This document shows positions 44,556 through 53,822 of a DNA stretch of 64,000 nucleotides, in pieces. A program made the translations under genes and the position numbers. Source of the stretch: Rhodobacteraceae bacterium EL129. GTDB lineage: Bacteria > Pseudomonadota > Alphaproteobacteria > Rhodobacterales > Rhodobacteraceae. Position 1 is the stretch's first letter. Each line of letters opens with the position of its first letter. The notes beneath the pieces were generated by a model, which was not told the origin of the DNA, ran no database searches, and saw only the letters and a program-made list of their open reading frames with translations. The stretch covers positions 3,817,909 to 3,881,908 of the forward strand of contig ONZJ01000002.1 in assembly GCA_900313005.1 (NCBI GenBank). The letters are read 5' to 3'.

Positions 44556-44942
44556 TTAGCCAGCGGCTTCGAGAATCTGTACCCGTGTAACAACCTCACC
44601 AGAGCCATAAACCCGTACCAGCACGAAACCGATGTACTGGCTGCGAATGCGCTCTACCGTATGGTGGCTGCGAGAATATTCGCATTTGCCGGAGATCATT
44701 GCGCGTCGAGAAGAAGTGGTGAAGAATTTATCTGGCGTGTCACTATCTGGATTTCCGAATTTGTGAACATTTGCACGGTCTTGCCGTACGATGGCGCATA
44801 CATCGTTCAGTGGCTGGCCTGAAGAGTTGTAGGTGTCGCGAGGGCTGAGCGTGGCATAGTATTCAAACAGGAGGCTTTCAGCGGATGCCATAGCGGGAAC
44901 CATACCCAGCATCAGGGTTAATACGAATGACAAAGACTTCAT
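44556..44942 (-). CDS. Cassette cargo 3: small exported protein
   Basis: A 128-residue protein with a clear signal peptide (about 1-21, ending MASAES). The mature part contains two Cys (NDVCAIV, SGKCEYS), possibly a disulfide, and no recognised family. Unlike cargos 1 and 2 it lies on the reverse strand, facing the M20 fragment B. AGGAT precedes the start. It sits between M20 fragment B and the resident panC as the third cargo of the array. Confidence 0.65.
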   Translation of the reverse strand: MKSLSFVLTLMLGMVPAMASAESLLFEYYATLSPRDTYNSSGQPLNDVCAIVRQDRANVHKFGNPDSDTPDKFFTTSSRRAMISGKCEYSRSHHTVERIRSQYIGFVLVRVYGSGEVVTRVQILEAAG

Positions 44943-45035
44943 TGTGTAAATCCTAAAAGATAATTGCGTCAGGGGTGTCGCGTCCCCTTAGAAAAGCATG
45001 TGTTGCGGGCCTGTGTCGAGACAGATTTGGATCCG

Positions 45036-45878
45036 TTATACAGCGATATTGTCGATCAGGCGCACGCCGACCAGCCAGGCTGCGGCGAAGAGGCGGGCGG
45101 GGCGTGTGGGGGCGTCCAGAGTGGTCAGATCATCAGCCGAGCGCAGGTCGAGGTATTCGATATCGGTGAAACCTGCGGCCTTGAGCCGTTTGACAGCCAC
45201 GGCGTGCAGGTCAGAGAAGGGGTCGCCTGCGGTTAGACCTGCGGCGATGATCTCCATTTCCTCGAACAGGGCCGGGGCTTTGACACGGGCGCGGTCCGAC
45301 AGCAACAGGTTGCGCGAGGACATGGCGAGACCGTCGATTTCGCGAATGGTCGGGCAGCCGTGCACCGTTGTGCCGAGGTCCAGATCACGGGCGAGGCGGG
45401 TGACGACCTGCAGTTGCTGAAAGTCCTTTTCGCCAAAGAAGGCATCGGTGGCGGAGGTCTGGGTGAAGAGCTTGGTCACCACCGTGGCCACGCCGTCAAA
45501 ATGGCCGGGGCGGTGTACACCGTCCATCACATCGGTGAGGCCTGCGACTGAAACGGTGGTTGAAAACCCATCGGGGTATATCTGCGGCCCGTCGGGGACA
45601 TAAATCGCATCCACGTCAAAGCGTTCCAGCTTGCGGGCGTCGTCCTCTTCGGTGCGGGGATAGTTTTTCAGATCTTCTTCGGAATTGAACTGTTTGGGGT
45701 TCACGAAGATCGTGACGATCACATGATCACAGTGCTTTTTCGCCTCGGCCACCAGGGACAGATGCCCGTCGTGCAAGGCCCCCATGGTGGGCACCACGCC
45801 GATGCGCTTGTCAGCCAGTTGCCAGGGTTTTGTTGTGGCGCGCAGCTCGGGCAGCGTGCGAATAATAGGTGCGATCAT
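45036..45878 (-). CDS. panC: Pantothenate synthetase (pantoate-beta-alanine ligase)
   Basis: Joins pantoate and beta-alanine with ATP in coenzyme A synthesis. The 280-residue protein has [16 protein letters not shown] (HxGH nucleotide motif), [28 protein letters not shown] and SSRN. It overlaps panB by ATGA. Its 3' end (45036-45325) is the template-like sequence of the two panC fragments in the array, making this the right core gene of the cassette region. Confidence 0.95.
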   Translation of the reverse strand: MIAPIIRTLPELRATTKPWQLADKRIGVVPTMGALHDGHLSLVAEAKKHCDHVIVTIFVNPKQFNSEEDLKNYPRTEEDDARKLERFDVDAIYVPDGPQIYPDGFSTTVSVAGLTDVMDGVHRPGHFDGVATVVTKLFTQTSATDAFFGEKDFQQLQVVTRLARDLDLGTTVHGCPTIREIDGLAMSSRNLLLSDRARVKAPALFEEMEIIAAGLTAGDPFSDLHAVAVKRLKAAGFTDIEYLDLRSADDLTTLDAPTRPARLFAAAWLVGVRLIDNIAV

Positions 45879-46702
45879 TTCTTTGGGGCTTTGTCTGCGA
45901 ACGTGTGTTCAGGCGCCGGGAAGCTGCGATTGCGGACCTCATCAGCGTAGGATTGGATGGCCGCGCGGCCTTCATCGCCGAGTGTCGCGTAGCGTTTGAC
46001 GAATTTGGGTTTGAACGCGGTAAAGAGCCCAAGCATGTCATCAACGACCAAAATCTGACCATCACAGTTGACCGAGGCACCGATGCCGATGGTGGGGATG
46101 CTGATGTCCTTGGTAATGCGGTCCGCCAGATTGGCCGGGACTTTTTCCAAGACAACACAGAACGCGCCGGCTTCGGTCACGGCCTTGGCATCGTGTTTCA
46201 GCTGTTTGGCCTGACCATCGCGGCCCTGCACCTTGTAGCCGCCCAGCGTGTTGATCGACTGCGGCGTGAGACCGATATGCGCCATCACCGGGATGCCACG
46301 CGCCGTGAGAAAGGCTATCGTGTCGGCCATATGGGTGCCGCCTTCCAGCTTTACTGCGCCCGCGCCAGTGTCGCGCATCAGAGCGGCGGCGTTGCGGAAC
46401 GCCTGTGCGGGGCTTTCCTCGTAACTGCCGAAGGGCATGTCGATAACCATCATGGATTTGGTCAGACCACGCGCGACGGCGGCCCCATGCAGGGTCATCA
46501 TTTCCATCGTCACCCCTAAGGTCGACGGCAGCCCATGCAGCACCATGCCGACGCTATCGCCCACCAGCACAAAGTCACATATGCCATCCATCAATTCCGC
46601 CATAGGCGTTGTGTAGGCGGTCAGGCTGACAATGGGCGTGCCGCCTTTCATCGCCAGAATATCATCGGGCATGGGGGCGGTTTTGCGGGCCGTGGCACTC
46701 AT
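45875..46702 (-). CDS. panB: 3-methyl-2-oxobutanoate hydroxymethyltransferase
   Basis: First step of pantothenate synthesis: adds the hydroxymethyl group from methylene-tetrahydrofolate to 2-oxoisovalerate. The 275-residue protein contains [28 protein letters not shown], the KLEGG segment and GIGAS. GGAGGT precedes the start at 46702; the frame is open further upstream without support. It forms an operon with panC. Confidence 0.95.
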   Translation of the reverse strand: MSATARKTAPMPDDILAMKGGTPIVSLTAYTTPMAELMDGICDFVLVGDSVGMVLHGLPSTLGVTMEMMTLHGAAVARGLTKSMMVIDMPFGSYEESPAQAFRNAAALMRDTGAGAVKLEGGTHMADTIAFLTARGIPVMAHIGLTPQSINTLGGYKVQGRDGQAKQLKHDAKAVTEAGAFCVVLEKVPANLADRITKDISIPTIGIGASVNCDGQILVVDDMLGLFTAFKPKFVKRYATLGDEGRAAIQSYADEVRNRSFPAPEHTFADKAPKK

Positions 46703-46828
46703 GTCGGACCTCCGGTTGATGCTGCGTTGCGGCATTAAGTACCAAGCCGAACCGACAAAATCTACCATTCTCTGAGGTGTTAACGTGCGGCATTCGCTTG
46801 ATTGCGGTCCCATTTAAGGGGATGGTGG

Positions 46829-46856
46829 AAAAAAAGCTCGGGTTGAACGCCCGGGT
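46829..46856 (-). terminator. Minus-strand terminator-like hairpin upstream of panB
   Basis: A 6-bp stem containing one G-T pair (46837-46842 with 46850-46855), a 7-base loop, and seven A on the plus strand (46829-46835), which is a U-run on the minus strand. No minus-strand gene ends here, so it may protect the panB promoter from antisense read-through. Confidence 0.5.
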
Positions 46857-46874
46857 CAGCACAGGAGAGATGGG

Positions 46875-48350
46875 ATGACTGTGATCCGCAATGTAGCCTT
46901 GGGATGTGTGTTGGGGATGTTGGCTGCTATGGCCAGCGCAAAGACAGATATCGTTGTGGGTCAACAGCTTGAGCCGCCGCATCTGGACCCGACCAGTGCT
47001 GCAGCCGGTGCGATTGATCAGGTGCTCTATTCAAATGTGTTTGAAGGGCTGACCCGTTTCGGACCGGATGGATCGGTGAACCCTGGATTGGCGCAGAGTT
47101 GGGATATTTCGGAAGACGGGCTGACGTATATGTTTTCGCTGCAGCCTGGAGTGACCTTTCACGATGGCACCCCAATGGATGCCGCGGATGTGAAATTCAC
47201 GCTGGACCGTGCCCGCGATGAGACCAGCCAAAATGCACAGAAGGCCTTGTTTGAGGGGATTGAGGCGGTTGAGGTGATTGATGATCTGACGGTCAAGATT
47301 ACCCTCACGGCACCCAACGGGAACCTGCTTTTTAACCTTGCTTGGGGGGATGCGGTGATTGTCGCCCCGGAAAGCATTGGTGAGATCAAGCAGATGCCAG
47401 TGGGCACCGGGGCGTTCAAGTTTGAGGATTGGGTGCAGGGGGATCACATCACGCTGCTGCGCAATCCTGACTATTGGGGCAGCCCGGCCAAGCTGGACAA
47501 GGCCACGTTCAAGTTTATTGACGACCCGACCGCCGCCTTTGCGGCCATGATGGCCGAGGATGTTGACGTGTTTGGCGGCTATCCGGCACCCGAGAACCTG
47601 CCGCAGTTCGAAGCGGATCCGCGCTTTCAGGTGTTGGTTGGTTCGACCGAGGGTGAGACTATCCTGAGTATCAACAACCAAATGGAACCTTTGGGCGACG
47701 TCAAAGTGCGCGAGGCGATTGCCCATGCGATTGATCGGCAGGCGGTTATTGACGGGGCGATGTTTGGGCTGGGCACCCCCATCGGCACGCATTTTGCGCC
47801 GCATCACCCGGATTATGTCGATCTGACCGGGCTGTCGTCCTATGACCCAGACCGCGCACGCGCCTTGTTGGCGGAAGCGGGTTTTGCAGATGGGTTCACC
47901 ACAACGCTGAAACTGCCACCCCCGTCCTATGCGCGTCGCGGTGGCGAGATCATTCAGGCGCAGCTGCGCGAGGTGGGGATCACGGCCGAGATCAGCAATC
48001 TGGAGTGGTCGCAATGGCTGGAGGAGGTGTTCAAAGGCAAGAACTTTGGCCTCACCATCGTCAGCCACACCGAGCCCTTTGATATCGGGATTTATGCCCG
48101 ACCGGACTATTACTTTCAGTATGACAACCCAGCGTTTCAGGCACTGAACACGGCGCTGACAGCTGAGGCTGATCCGGCGATGCGCTCAGATCTGTTGGTC
48201 CAAATGCAGCGCACCATTGCCGAAGATTTTGTGAACGGGTTCCTCTTCCAGCTGGCCACACCCACGGTGGCAAATGCCAAGGTGCGCGGCCTGTGGAAAG
48301 ACGCGCCAACGCAGGCCACGGATTTGACAGGCGTTTACTGGGAAGACTGA
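46875..48350 (+). CDS. ABC transporter substrate-binding protein (peptide/opine/nickel family)
   Basis: A 491-residue periplasmic solute-binding protein, SBP_bac_5 family, with a signal peptide (about 1-22, ending ASAK). The body shows ARDETSQNAQKALFEG, VNGFLFQLATP and other family-typical segments. The ligand (peptide, opine, glycoside or nickel) is not readable. AGGAGAG precedes the ATG. First gene of a complete importer operon. Confidence 0.9.
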   Translation: MTVIRNVALGCVLGMLAAMASAKTDIVVGQQLEPPHLDPTSAAAGAIDQVLYSNVFEGLTRFGPDGSVNPGLAQSWDISEDGLTYMFSLQPGVTFHDGTPMDAADVKFTLDRARDETSQNAQKALFEGIEAVEVIDDLTVKITLTAPNGNLLFNLAWGDAVIVAPESIGEIKQMPVGTGAFKFEDWVQGDHITLLRNPDYWGSPAKLDKATFKFIDDPTAAFAAMMAEDVDVFGGYPAPENLPQFEADPRFQVLVGSTEGETILSINNQMEPLGDVKVREAIAHAIDRQAVIDGAMFGLGTPIGTHFAPHHPDYVDLTGLSSYDPDRARALLAEAGFADGFTTTLKLPPPSYARRGGEIIQAQLREVGITAEISNLEWSQWLEEVFKGKNFGLTIVSHTEPFDIGIYARPDYYFQYDNPAFQALNTALTAEADPAMRSDLLVQMQRTIAEDFVNGFLFQLATPTVANAKVRGLWKDAPTQATDLTGVYWED

Positions 48351-48424
48351 CCGGACAGGTCGGTGCTTAGGGCTTTTGCTTCTGGCAGGAGTATTTTTGG
48401 CAAGATGAAGTGTGGGTTCTGCAC

Positions 48425-49369
48425 ATGCTGAGGTATTTTGCCCGGCGTGTGGTGTCGTTGGGGCTGTCTTTGTTAGTGGCCTCGCTTGTGATCTTTGTTG
48501 CGCTGGAAATGGTGCCCGGCGATCCGGCGGCGTTCATGCTGGGGCTGAATGCACAAGACGACACATTGGCGGCCCTGCGCGAAGAACTGGGTTTGAATCA
48601 GGGCCCGGTAGCCCGGTACATTAGTTGGATCGTCGGCATGGTGCAGGGGGATTTTGGCACCTCCTATACGTATCGCACGCCCGTGTCGGGGATGATTGCC
48701 GATCGCCTTTGGATCAGCCTGCCTTTGGCGCTCTATGCGTTGGCTCTGAGTGTGTTGATCGCTTTTCCTGCGGGCATCTGGGCAGCATCCAAGCGGGGCA
48801 AGCTGGCCGATGTGGTAGTGATGGGCACCACGCAGTTGGGTGTCGCCATTCCAAACTTCTGGTTTGCCATGCTGATGGTGCTGATCTTTGCCATCAACCT
48901 GCGCTGGTTCAGCGCGGGCGGGTTTGCCGGATGGGATGCAGGCCTGTTGCCGGGGCTGAAAAGCCTGACCTTGCCCGCCATTGCCCTGGCGCTGCCACAG
49001 GCCAGCATTCTGGCGCGGGTTATGCGATCTGCACTGCTGGACACATTGGGTGAGGATTACATCCGGACCGCCCGCGCCAAAGGGCTGAGCCGAGGGCAGG
49101 CGCTGCGGCGCCATGCGCTGCGCAACGCGATGATCCCGGTGCTGACCATCATTGGCTTGCAGTTCTCGTTCCTGATGGCCGGGGCGATCATTATCGAAAA
49201 CGTGTTCTTTCTGCCCGGTCTGGGGCAGCTGGTGTTCAAGGCCATCTCGGCGCGGGATCTGATCGTTGTGGAATCGGTGGTCATGCTACTGGTCTTTGCG
49301 GTGATCGTGGTCAATTTCACCGTCGATCTGGCGTATGCCTGGGTCGATCCCCGGTTGAGGGGGCGCTGA
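48425..49369 (+). CDS. ABC transporter permease, DppB-like
   Basis: A 314-residue inner-membrane permease. It opens with MLRYFARRVVSLGLSLLVAS, has about six membrane helices, and carries the EAA loop DYIRTARAKGLSRGQALRRH with the conserved Gly. A GTG at 48410 is the alternative start, adding five residues. It overlaps the next permease by one base. Confidence 0.9.
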   Translation: MLRYFARRVVSLGLSLLVASLVIFVALEMVPGDPAAFMLGLNAQDDTLAALREELGLNQGPVARYISWIVGMVQGDFGTSYTYRTPVSGMIADRLWISLPLALYALALSVLIAFPAGIWAASKRGKLADVVVMGTTQLGVAIPNFWFAMLMVLIFAINLRWFSAGGFAGWDAGLLPGLKSLTLPAIALALPQASILARVMRSALLDTLGEDYIRTARAKGLSRGQALRRHALRNAMIPVLTIIGLQFSFLMAGAIIIENVFFLPGLGQLVFKAISARDLIVVESVVMLLVFAVIVVNFTVDLAYAWVDPRLRGR

Positions 49370-50184
49370 TGCGGGCCACGCTGATCCTTGGATTTCTGCT
49401 GACAGGCGTGTTCGCACTGGCTGCGCTGGTGTCGTTCCTTTGGGTGCCGTTTGATGTGGCCGCTGTGGACATCGCCAACAAGATCAAGCCGCCCACGTGG
49501 ATACACCCTTTGGGCACGGATCATTTTGGCCGCGATATCCTGAGCATGATCATGGTGGGCGCGCGCACCTCGATTGCCGTTGCCCTGGTGGCTGTCGGGA
49601 TCGGTATGGGCCTGGGCGTGCCATTGGGCTTGGCGGCCGCCGCCCACAAGGGCAGCCTGCTGGACGAGCTGATCATGCGTGGCAATGATCTGATCTTTGC
49701 CTTTCCCAGCTTGTTGATCGCCATCATGATCACGGCCGTCTTTGGTGCCTCGGCGCTGAATGCCATTATCGCCATCGGCATCTTCAACATTCCCGTGTTT
49801 GCCCGTTTGGTGCGCGGTGCCGCGCTGTCGCTGTGGACGCGAGACTATGTTCTGGCGGCGCGTGTGGCGGGCAAAGGGCCGGTGCGGATCAGTTGGGAGC
49901 ATATCCTGCCCAATGTCACCAACCTGCTGATCGTGCAGGGTACCATTCAGTTCAGCCTTGGCATTCTGGCCGAAGCGGCGCTGAGCTATGTGGGGCTGGG
50001 GGCGCAGCCGCCTGTGCCCAGTTGGGGGCGGATGCTGGCGGACAGTCAGACGATGATTTCGTTCGCACCGCATATGGCACTGTTTCCGGGGCTGGCGATT
50101 CTGCTGACGGTGCTGGGCCTGAACCTATTGGGTGATGGTTTACGAGATCGGCTTGATCCGCGCCTGAGACGGCAAACGCGATGA
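49369..50184 (+). CDS. ABC transporter permease, DppC-like
   Basis: A 271-residue inner-membrane permease with several membrane helices, the LGTDHFGRDILSMIMVGART segment near the N-terminus that marks DppC/OppC proteins, and an EAA-like region (DYVLAARVAGKGPVRISWEH). ATG overlaps the previous stop; the ATPase start overlaps this gene's stop by 4 bases. Confidence 0.9.
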   Translation: MRATLILGFLLTGVFALAALVSFLWVPFDVAAVDIANKIKPPTWIHPLGTDHFGRDILSMIMVGARTSIAVALVAVGIGMGLGVPLGLAAAAHKGSLLDELIMRGNDLIFAFPSLLIAIMITAVFGASALNAIIAIGIFNIPVFARLVRGAALSLWTRDYVLAARVAGKGPVRISWEHILPNVTNLLIVQGTIQFSLGILAEAALSYVGLGAQPPVPSWGRMLADSQTMISFAPHMALFPGLAILLTVLGLNLLGDGLRDRLDPRLRRQTR

Positions 50185-51761
50185 GCTTGCTTGAGATCAC
50201 AGATCTGAACATGGCCATTCACACCCATGAGGTGCTGCGGGATGTCAGTCTGAGCGTGCAGGCAGGCCAGATTACGGGTGTGATTGGAGAGAGCGGATCG
50301 GGCAAATCCATGACGGCGCTGAGTATATTGCAGCTGTTGCCCGAAGGTGCGCGCTTGGACGGGCAGATACGGTTGGGCGGGCAGGATGTGTTGAGGTTGA
50401 GCGAGACGCAGATGTGCCATCTGCGCGGGCGCGAGGTTGGCATGGTCTTTCAGGAGCCGATGACGGCGCTGAACCCGCTGCATACGATCGGCCGCCAGGT
50501 GGCCGAGACGATCCTGATTCACGAGAGAGTGAGCCGCAACGAGGCGATGCGGCGTGCCGCCGAAGCGCTGGAGCGGGTCGAGCTGCCCAATGATGCGGTG
50601 CCGTTGAACCGTTATCCACATGAGTTGTCCGGCGGACAACGTCAGAGGGTCGGGATCGCTATGGCGATAGCCCTGCGTCCCAAGCTGCTGATCGCCGATG
50701 AGCCAACGACGGCGCTGGATGTGACTACGCAGGCCGAAGTGTTGACGCTGCTCAAACGGTTGGTGGTTGAGGACGGCATGGGCCTGCTTCTGATCAGCCA
50801 TGATCTGGGCGTGGTGGCCGAGATGGCCGATGAGATCGTGATCATGCGTGGTGGCGCCGTGGTGGAACGTGGTGTCTTTGGCACATTGACGCATCCATAC
50901 TCACAAGCGCTGCTGGCGGCCTCGAACCACGTTCCAGACCGCGCCGAGCAGGTGGATCAGCTGCCCTTGTTGCGCGTGCGGGATGTGGTGCGTGACTATG
51001 CGACGCCGCGCAAAGGCTGGCTGGGGAAACCTGGAGTGTTTCGGGCCGTCGATGGGGTCAGCTTTGACATCCAGGAAGGCGAGAACCTTGGATTGGTCGG
51101 TGAATCGGGCTGTGGGAAATCCACGCTCACCCGGGCGCTCTTGGGGTTGGAGCCCGTGCAGGGTGGTACGATTGAGATGATGGGCACCCGGATCGAGGCA
51201 GGCCAGACCGTGCCACGCGCCATTCGCGCGCACATGCAGGTGGTGTTTCAGGATCCATATGGCAGCTTTAATCCGCGACACACGGTGGGGCGTCTGGTGG
51301 GCGAGCCGTTTCATCTGGCTGAGGCGCCCCCGCAAGGGGCGAAGATGCGCGCCGCGGTGGCCGAAGCCCTGGACAGTGTTGGTTTGAGCGCGGCGGATGC
51401 CGAGAAATACATCCATGAGTTTTCGGGTGGGCAACGACAGAGGATCGCCATCGCCCGAGCGCTGATCATCCGCCCCCGACTGATCATTCTGGATGAGGCC
51501 GTGAGCGCATTGGATGTGCAAGTGCGCGCGCAAATCCTCGATCTTCTGGCCGATTTGAGTGACCGTTTTGGGCTCACTTACTTGTTCATCAGTCACGATC
51601 TGAGCGTGGTGCGCAATGTGACCGACCGCGTGATGGTGATGCGCGCGGGGCAGATTGTGGAAACCGGCAAGACGGAACAGGTGTTTCATGCCCCTCAGCA
51701 CCCTTATACGCAAACCTTGATTGACGCCGTCCCACAGCTGCCAGCGGGTGTGCCCGGATGA
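50181..51761 (+). CDS. ABC transporter ATPase, fused DppD-DppF type
   Basis: A 526-residue protein with two full ATPase domains in one chain. First domain: Walker A GESGSGKS (36-43), signature LSGGQRQR (149-156), Walker B LLIADEPT. Second domain: Walker A GESGCGKS (307-314), signature FSGGQRQR, Walker B LIILDEA. Such fusions are common for peptide/opine importers of Rhodobacteraceae. It completes the SBP-permease-permease-ATPase operon. Confidence 0.92.
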   Translation: MSLLEITDLNMAIHTHEVLRDVSLSVQAGQITGVIGESGSGKSMTALSILQLLPEGARLDGQIRLGGQDVLRLSETQMCHLRGREVGMVFQEPMTALNPLHTIGRQVAETILIHERVSRNEAMRRAAEALERVELPNDAVPLNRYPHELSGGQRQRVGIAMAIALRPKLLIADEPTTALDVTTQAEVLTLLKRLVVEDGMGLLLISHDLGVVAEMADEIVIMRGGAVVERGVFGTLTHPYSQALLAASNHVPDRAEQVDQLPLLRVRDVVRDYATPRKGWLGKPGVFRAVDGVSFDIQEGENLGLVGESGCGKSTLTRALLGLEPVQGGTIEMMGTRIEAGQTVPRAIRAHMQVVFQDPYGSFNPRHTVGRLVGEPFHLAEAPPQGAKMRAAVAEALDSVGLSAADAEKYIHEFSGGQRQRIAIARALIIRPRLIILDEAVSALDVQVRAQILDLLADLSDRFGLTYLFISHDLSVVRNVTDRVMVMRAGQIVETGKTEQVFHAPQHPYTQTLIDAVPQLPAGVPG

Positions 51762-51866
51762 AGCGCGTTTTCGGTGCGAAGACAAAAAGTGAAGGTTTTG
51801 AGGTTGTGGTTGCAGGACGAGTGAGGGAGACTGTCAGAATTCAGCGATCCTAAAGGGAGATGCCAA

Positions 51867-52649
51867 TTGCGCCTGACTGTCATTTTAACCGTAATGATAC
51901 TGGCGATCTTTGGTTCCGCTTCCTTTGCCGTTGCACAGCAACCTTCGGTGACGCGAGCCGAACTCGTAGAGCTGATCGGGAAATTACCCGAATTGAATGA
52001 TACAAAACTATCGTTGCAACGGCAGGGGTTTTCCGGGGACAAGCTGGCGTTGGCGCTGGATCATGAAAACCGCATGATGCGCGACAAGGTCATTGCCGGG
52101 TACATCGCGGATCGTCTGCTGGCGCTGAACAATGGTAACTTGCCTTCAGGCTGGGCCCCCAATGGATTGGTTTCGCCCTTGTTTAGCAGCGGTTACACCA
52201 ATCTGTCGCGTGGCGATAAAGCGTTTTACTGGAAGGTTCAGAGATCGCTTCTGGCCGCCATGACAACGCGCGACTGTGGACTGATCGTCAAAGGCCGCAT
52301 GAATGAAACCCGACTGGAACGGACCATATCGCAGGCAGAAGCGCGGCTGAGTGCTGCGACGCTCAAACGATATTATCAGGTGCAGCGCAACGCGATCCGA
52401 ACCGGTGTTAGCCGCTCGCCCAAAACCCTGAGCCCTGCTGATTCCGCACGCATTCAAGAGAAGATCAACCAGGTTTTGCGCGCGCGTTTGGACAGTGATG
52501 CGACCCTTGCGCCGGCCGCGGGGGCCTTTGACAACATGAACCGGGCATCGGCGGGTGCCGCCTGTCAGGCGGGTATTTTGTTCTATGACGTGGCGCTGGG
52601 CCTCTCTGGGCGCGATCTGGATCATGCGTTGTTGTATCTGAACGAGTAA
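51867..52649 (+). CDS. Exported helical protein of unknown function
   Basis: A 260-residue protein with a signal peptide (about 1-23, ending AVAQQ). The mature part is mostly predicted helical with a single Cys pair (RDCGLIV, GAACQAG). No family is recognised. It starts with TTG at 51867 with AAGGGAG 7 bases upstream; an ATG at 51860 is out of frame. Its stop overlaps the start of the AlkX-like gene by one base, so it may be coupled. Confidence 0.62.
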   Translation: MRLTVILTVMILAIFGSASFAVAQQPSVTRAELVELIGKLPELNDTKLSLQRQGFSGDKLALALDHENRMMRDKVIAGYIADRLLALNNGNLPSGWAPNGLVSPLFSSGYTNLSRGDKAFYWKVQRSLLAAMTTRDCGLIVKGRMNETRLERTISQAEARLSAATLKRYYQVQRNAIRTGVSRSPKTLSPADSARIQEKINQVLRARLDSDATLAPAAGAFDNMNRASAGAACQAGILFYDVALGLSGRDLDHALLYLNE

Positions 52650-53812
52650 TGTCCCGACTGCGTATCAGCAACAAAGATGCGCGGCGGATCTGGCTCTGGA
52701 CCAATGGGCTGTCTGCGACACCAACCGGCCCGGTGGATGTGATCGGAATGATCCGCCGACTGGGGTTTTTGCAAATTGACACCATTCGAAATGTCACCCG
52801 TGCGCACAATCACATCCTGTGGACCCGCAATCAGAACTTTCGCGAGGGCATGCTGTGGCCGTTGCTGCAGGGCCGGCAATTGTTTGAACATTTCACGCAT
52901 GATGCCTCGTTGATCCCGATGGAAACCCTGCCGATCTGGCAGCGGCAGTTTCGGCGTCTCGGGGCCAAAGTCGCACAGGGGGATTGGTACCAATCCGGTT
53001 TGGCGCGCGAGGAGATTAGAAACATACGCAAGCGTATTGAAGCCGAGGGCGCGTTGTCCACCCATGCGTTTGACACCAAAGTCCAAAGCCGGGAAATGTG
53101 GGCGCGGCCACCGCACAAGAAAGCCTTGGATCAGATGTGGTACGTCGGCGATCTGGCGACCTGTTACCGAGAGAGTTTCGTGAAGTACTACAATCTGGGG
53201 GACCGCGTGTTTCCAGCGCATCTGCGCGAGGGGCTGGATGATCAAGATCAGGTAAATATGCTGTGTGATCAGGCGCTTGACAAGATCAGCTTTGGCACTG
53301 GCGGTGAAGTGCAGCGGTTTTGGGAGGCCATGTCTGCGCAGACCTGCAAAGGGTGGCTCGATCAACAAACCCTGGTGCCTGTCTCGGTGCAGGCTGCGGA
53401 TAAGACTTGGTATGACGCCTGGGGTGCGCCTGACATCGAAGACCGGCTGGAACGGGCCGCTGATCCCACCATACGCTTGCGTATTCTAAATCCATTCGAT
53501 CCCGCCATACGGGACCGTATGCGATTGCAAAGACTGTTTGGATTTGAATACCGCAACGAGATGTTTGTACCACAAGCCAAGCGGCGGTGGGGCTATTATG
53601 TCTATCCTTTGCTGGAGGGTGATCGGTTTGTTGGCCGCTGCGAGATCAAAGCAGATCGAGCCAAGGGGTGGCTGCGGGTGACAGGGTTCTGGCCTGAGCC
53701 TAAGGTGAAATGGACCACAGCTCGATTGGCGAAATTTGAAGCCGAACTGGTCCGCTTTGCGCGGCTGGCCGGGATCAGGGATGTGGACTGGGACGTCGCG
53801 CGTCCGGTGTAA
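52649..53812 (+). CDS. AlkZ/AlkX-family DNA glycosylase (YcaQ, winged helix)
   Basis: A 387-residue HTH_42-type DNA glycosylase. The catalytic segment is RLGFLQIDTIRNVTRAHNHI, with Q42-I-D44 in the QxD form typical of AlkX (YcaQ), which unhooks alkylated bases and interstrand crosslinks; AlkZ proper has QxQ. The winged-helix domain and the C-terminal region (DRFVGRCEIKADRA, then VTGFWPEPKV) fit the family. It begins at the stop of the exported-protein gene. The crosslink-repair role is inferred from the family. Confidence 0.85.
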   Translation: MSRLRISNKDARRIWLWTNGLSATPTGPVDVIGMIRRLGFLQIDTIRNVTRAHNHILWTRNQNFREGMLWPLLQGRQLFEHFTHDASLIPMETLPIWQRQFRRLGAKVAQGDWYQSGLAREEIRNIRKRIEAEGALSTHAFDTKVQSREMWARPPHKKALDQMWYVGDLATCYRESFVKYYNLGDRVFPAHLREGLDDQDQVNMLCDQALDKISFGTGGEVQRFWEAMSAQTCKGWLDQQTLVPVSVQAADKTWYDAWGAPDIEDRLERAADPTIRLRILNPFDPAIRDRMRLQRLFGFEYRNEMFVPQAKRRWGYYVYPLLEGDRFVGRCEIKADRAKGWLRVTGFWPEPKVKWTTARLAKFEAELVRFARLAGIRDVDWDVARPV

Positions 53813-53822
53813 GGAGAACGAC

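Noticed and set aside
44280-44822. 180-residue plus-strand frame running through panC fragment B, the LRR piece, M20 fragment B and cargo 3
   Set aside because: It joins three unrelated fragments in non-native frames and is antisense to cargo 3, so it is an accidental read-through, not a gene fusion.
41894-45325. Interpretation of the repeats as insertion sequences or a phage attachment array
   Set aside because: No transposase, integrase, terminal inverted repeats or target-site duplications were seen; the repeats are exact 3' ends of two neighbouring core genes, which fits homologous recombination better.
45869-46519. 216-residue plus-strand frame opposite panB
   Set aside because: Complete overlap with the well-supported panB on the other strand and no family resemblance.
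47031-48068. 345-residue minus-strand frame opposite the substrate-binding protein gene
   Set aside because: A long shadow frame as expected at high G+C; the plus-strand protein has a signal peptide and clear family features.
49057-50073. 338-residue minus-strand frame opposite the two permease genes
   Set aside because: Composition (His, Gln, Arg-rich) and full overlap with two permeases show it is a shadow.
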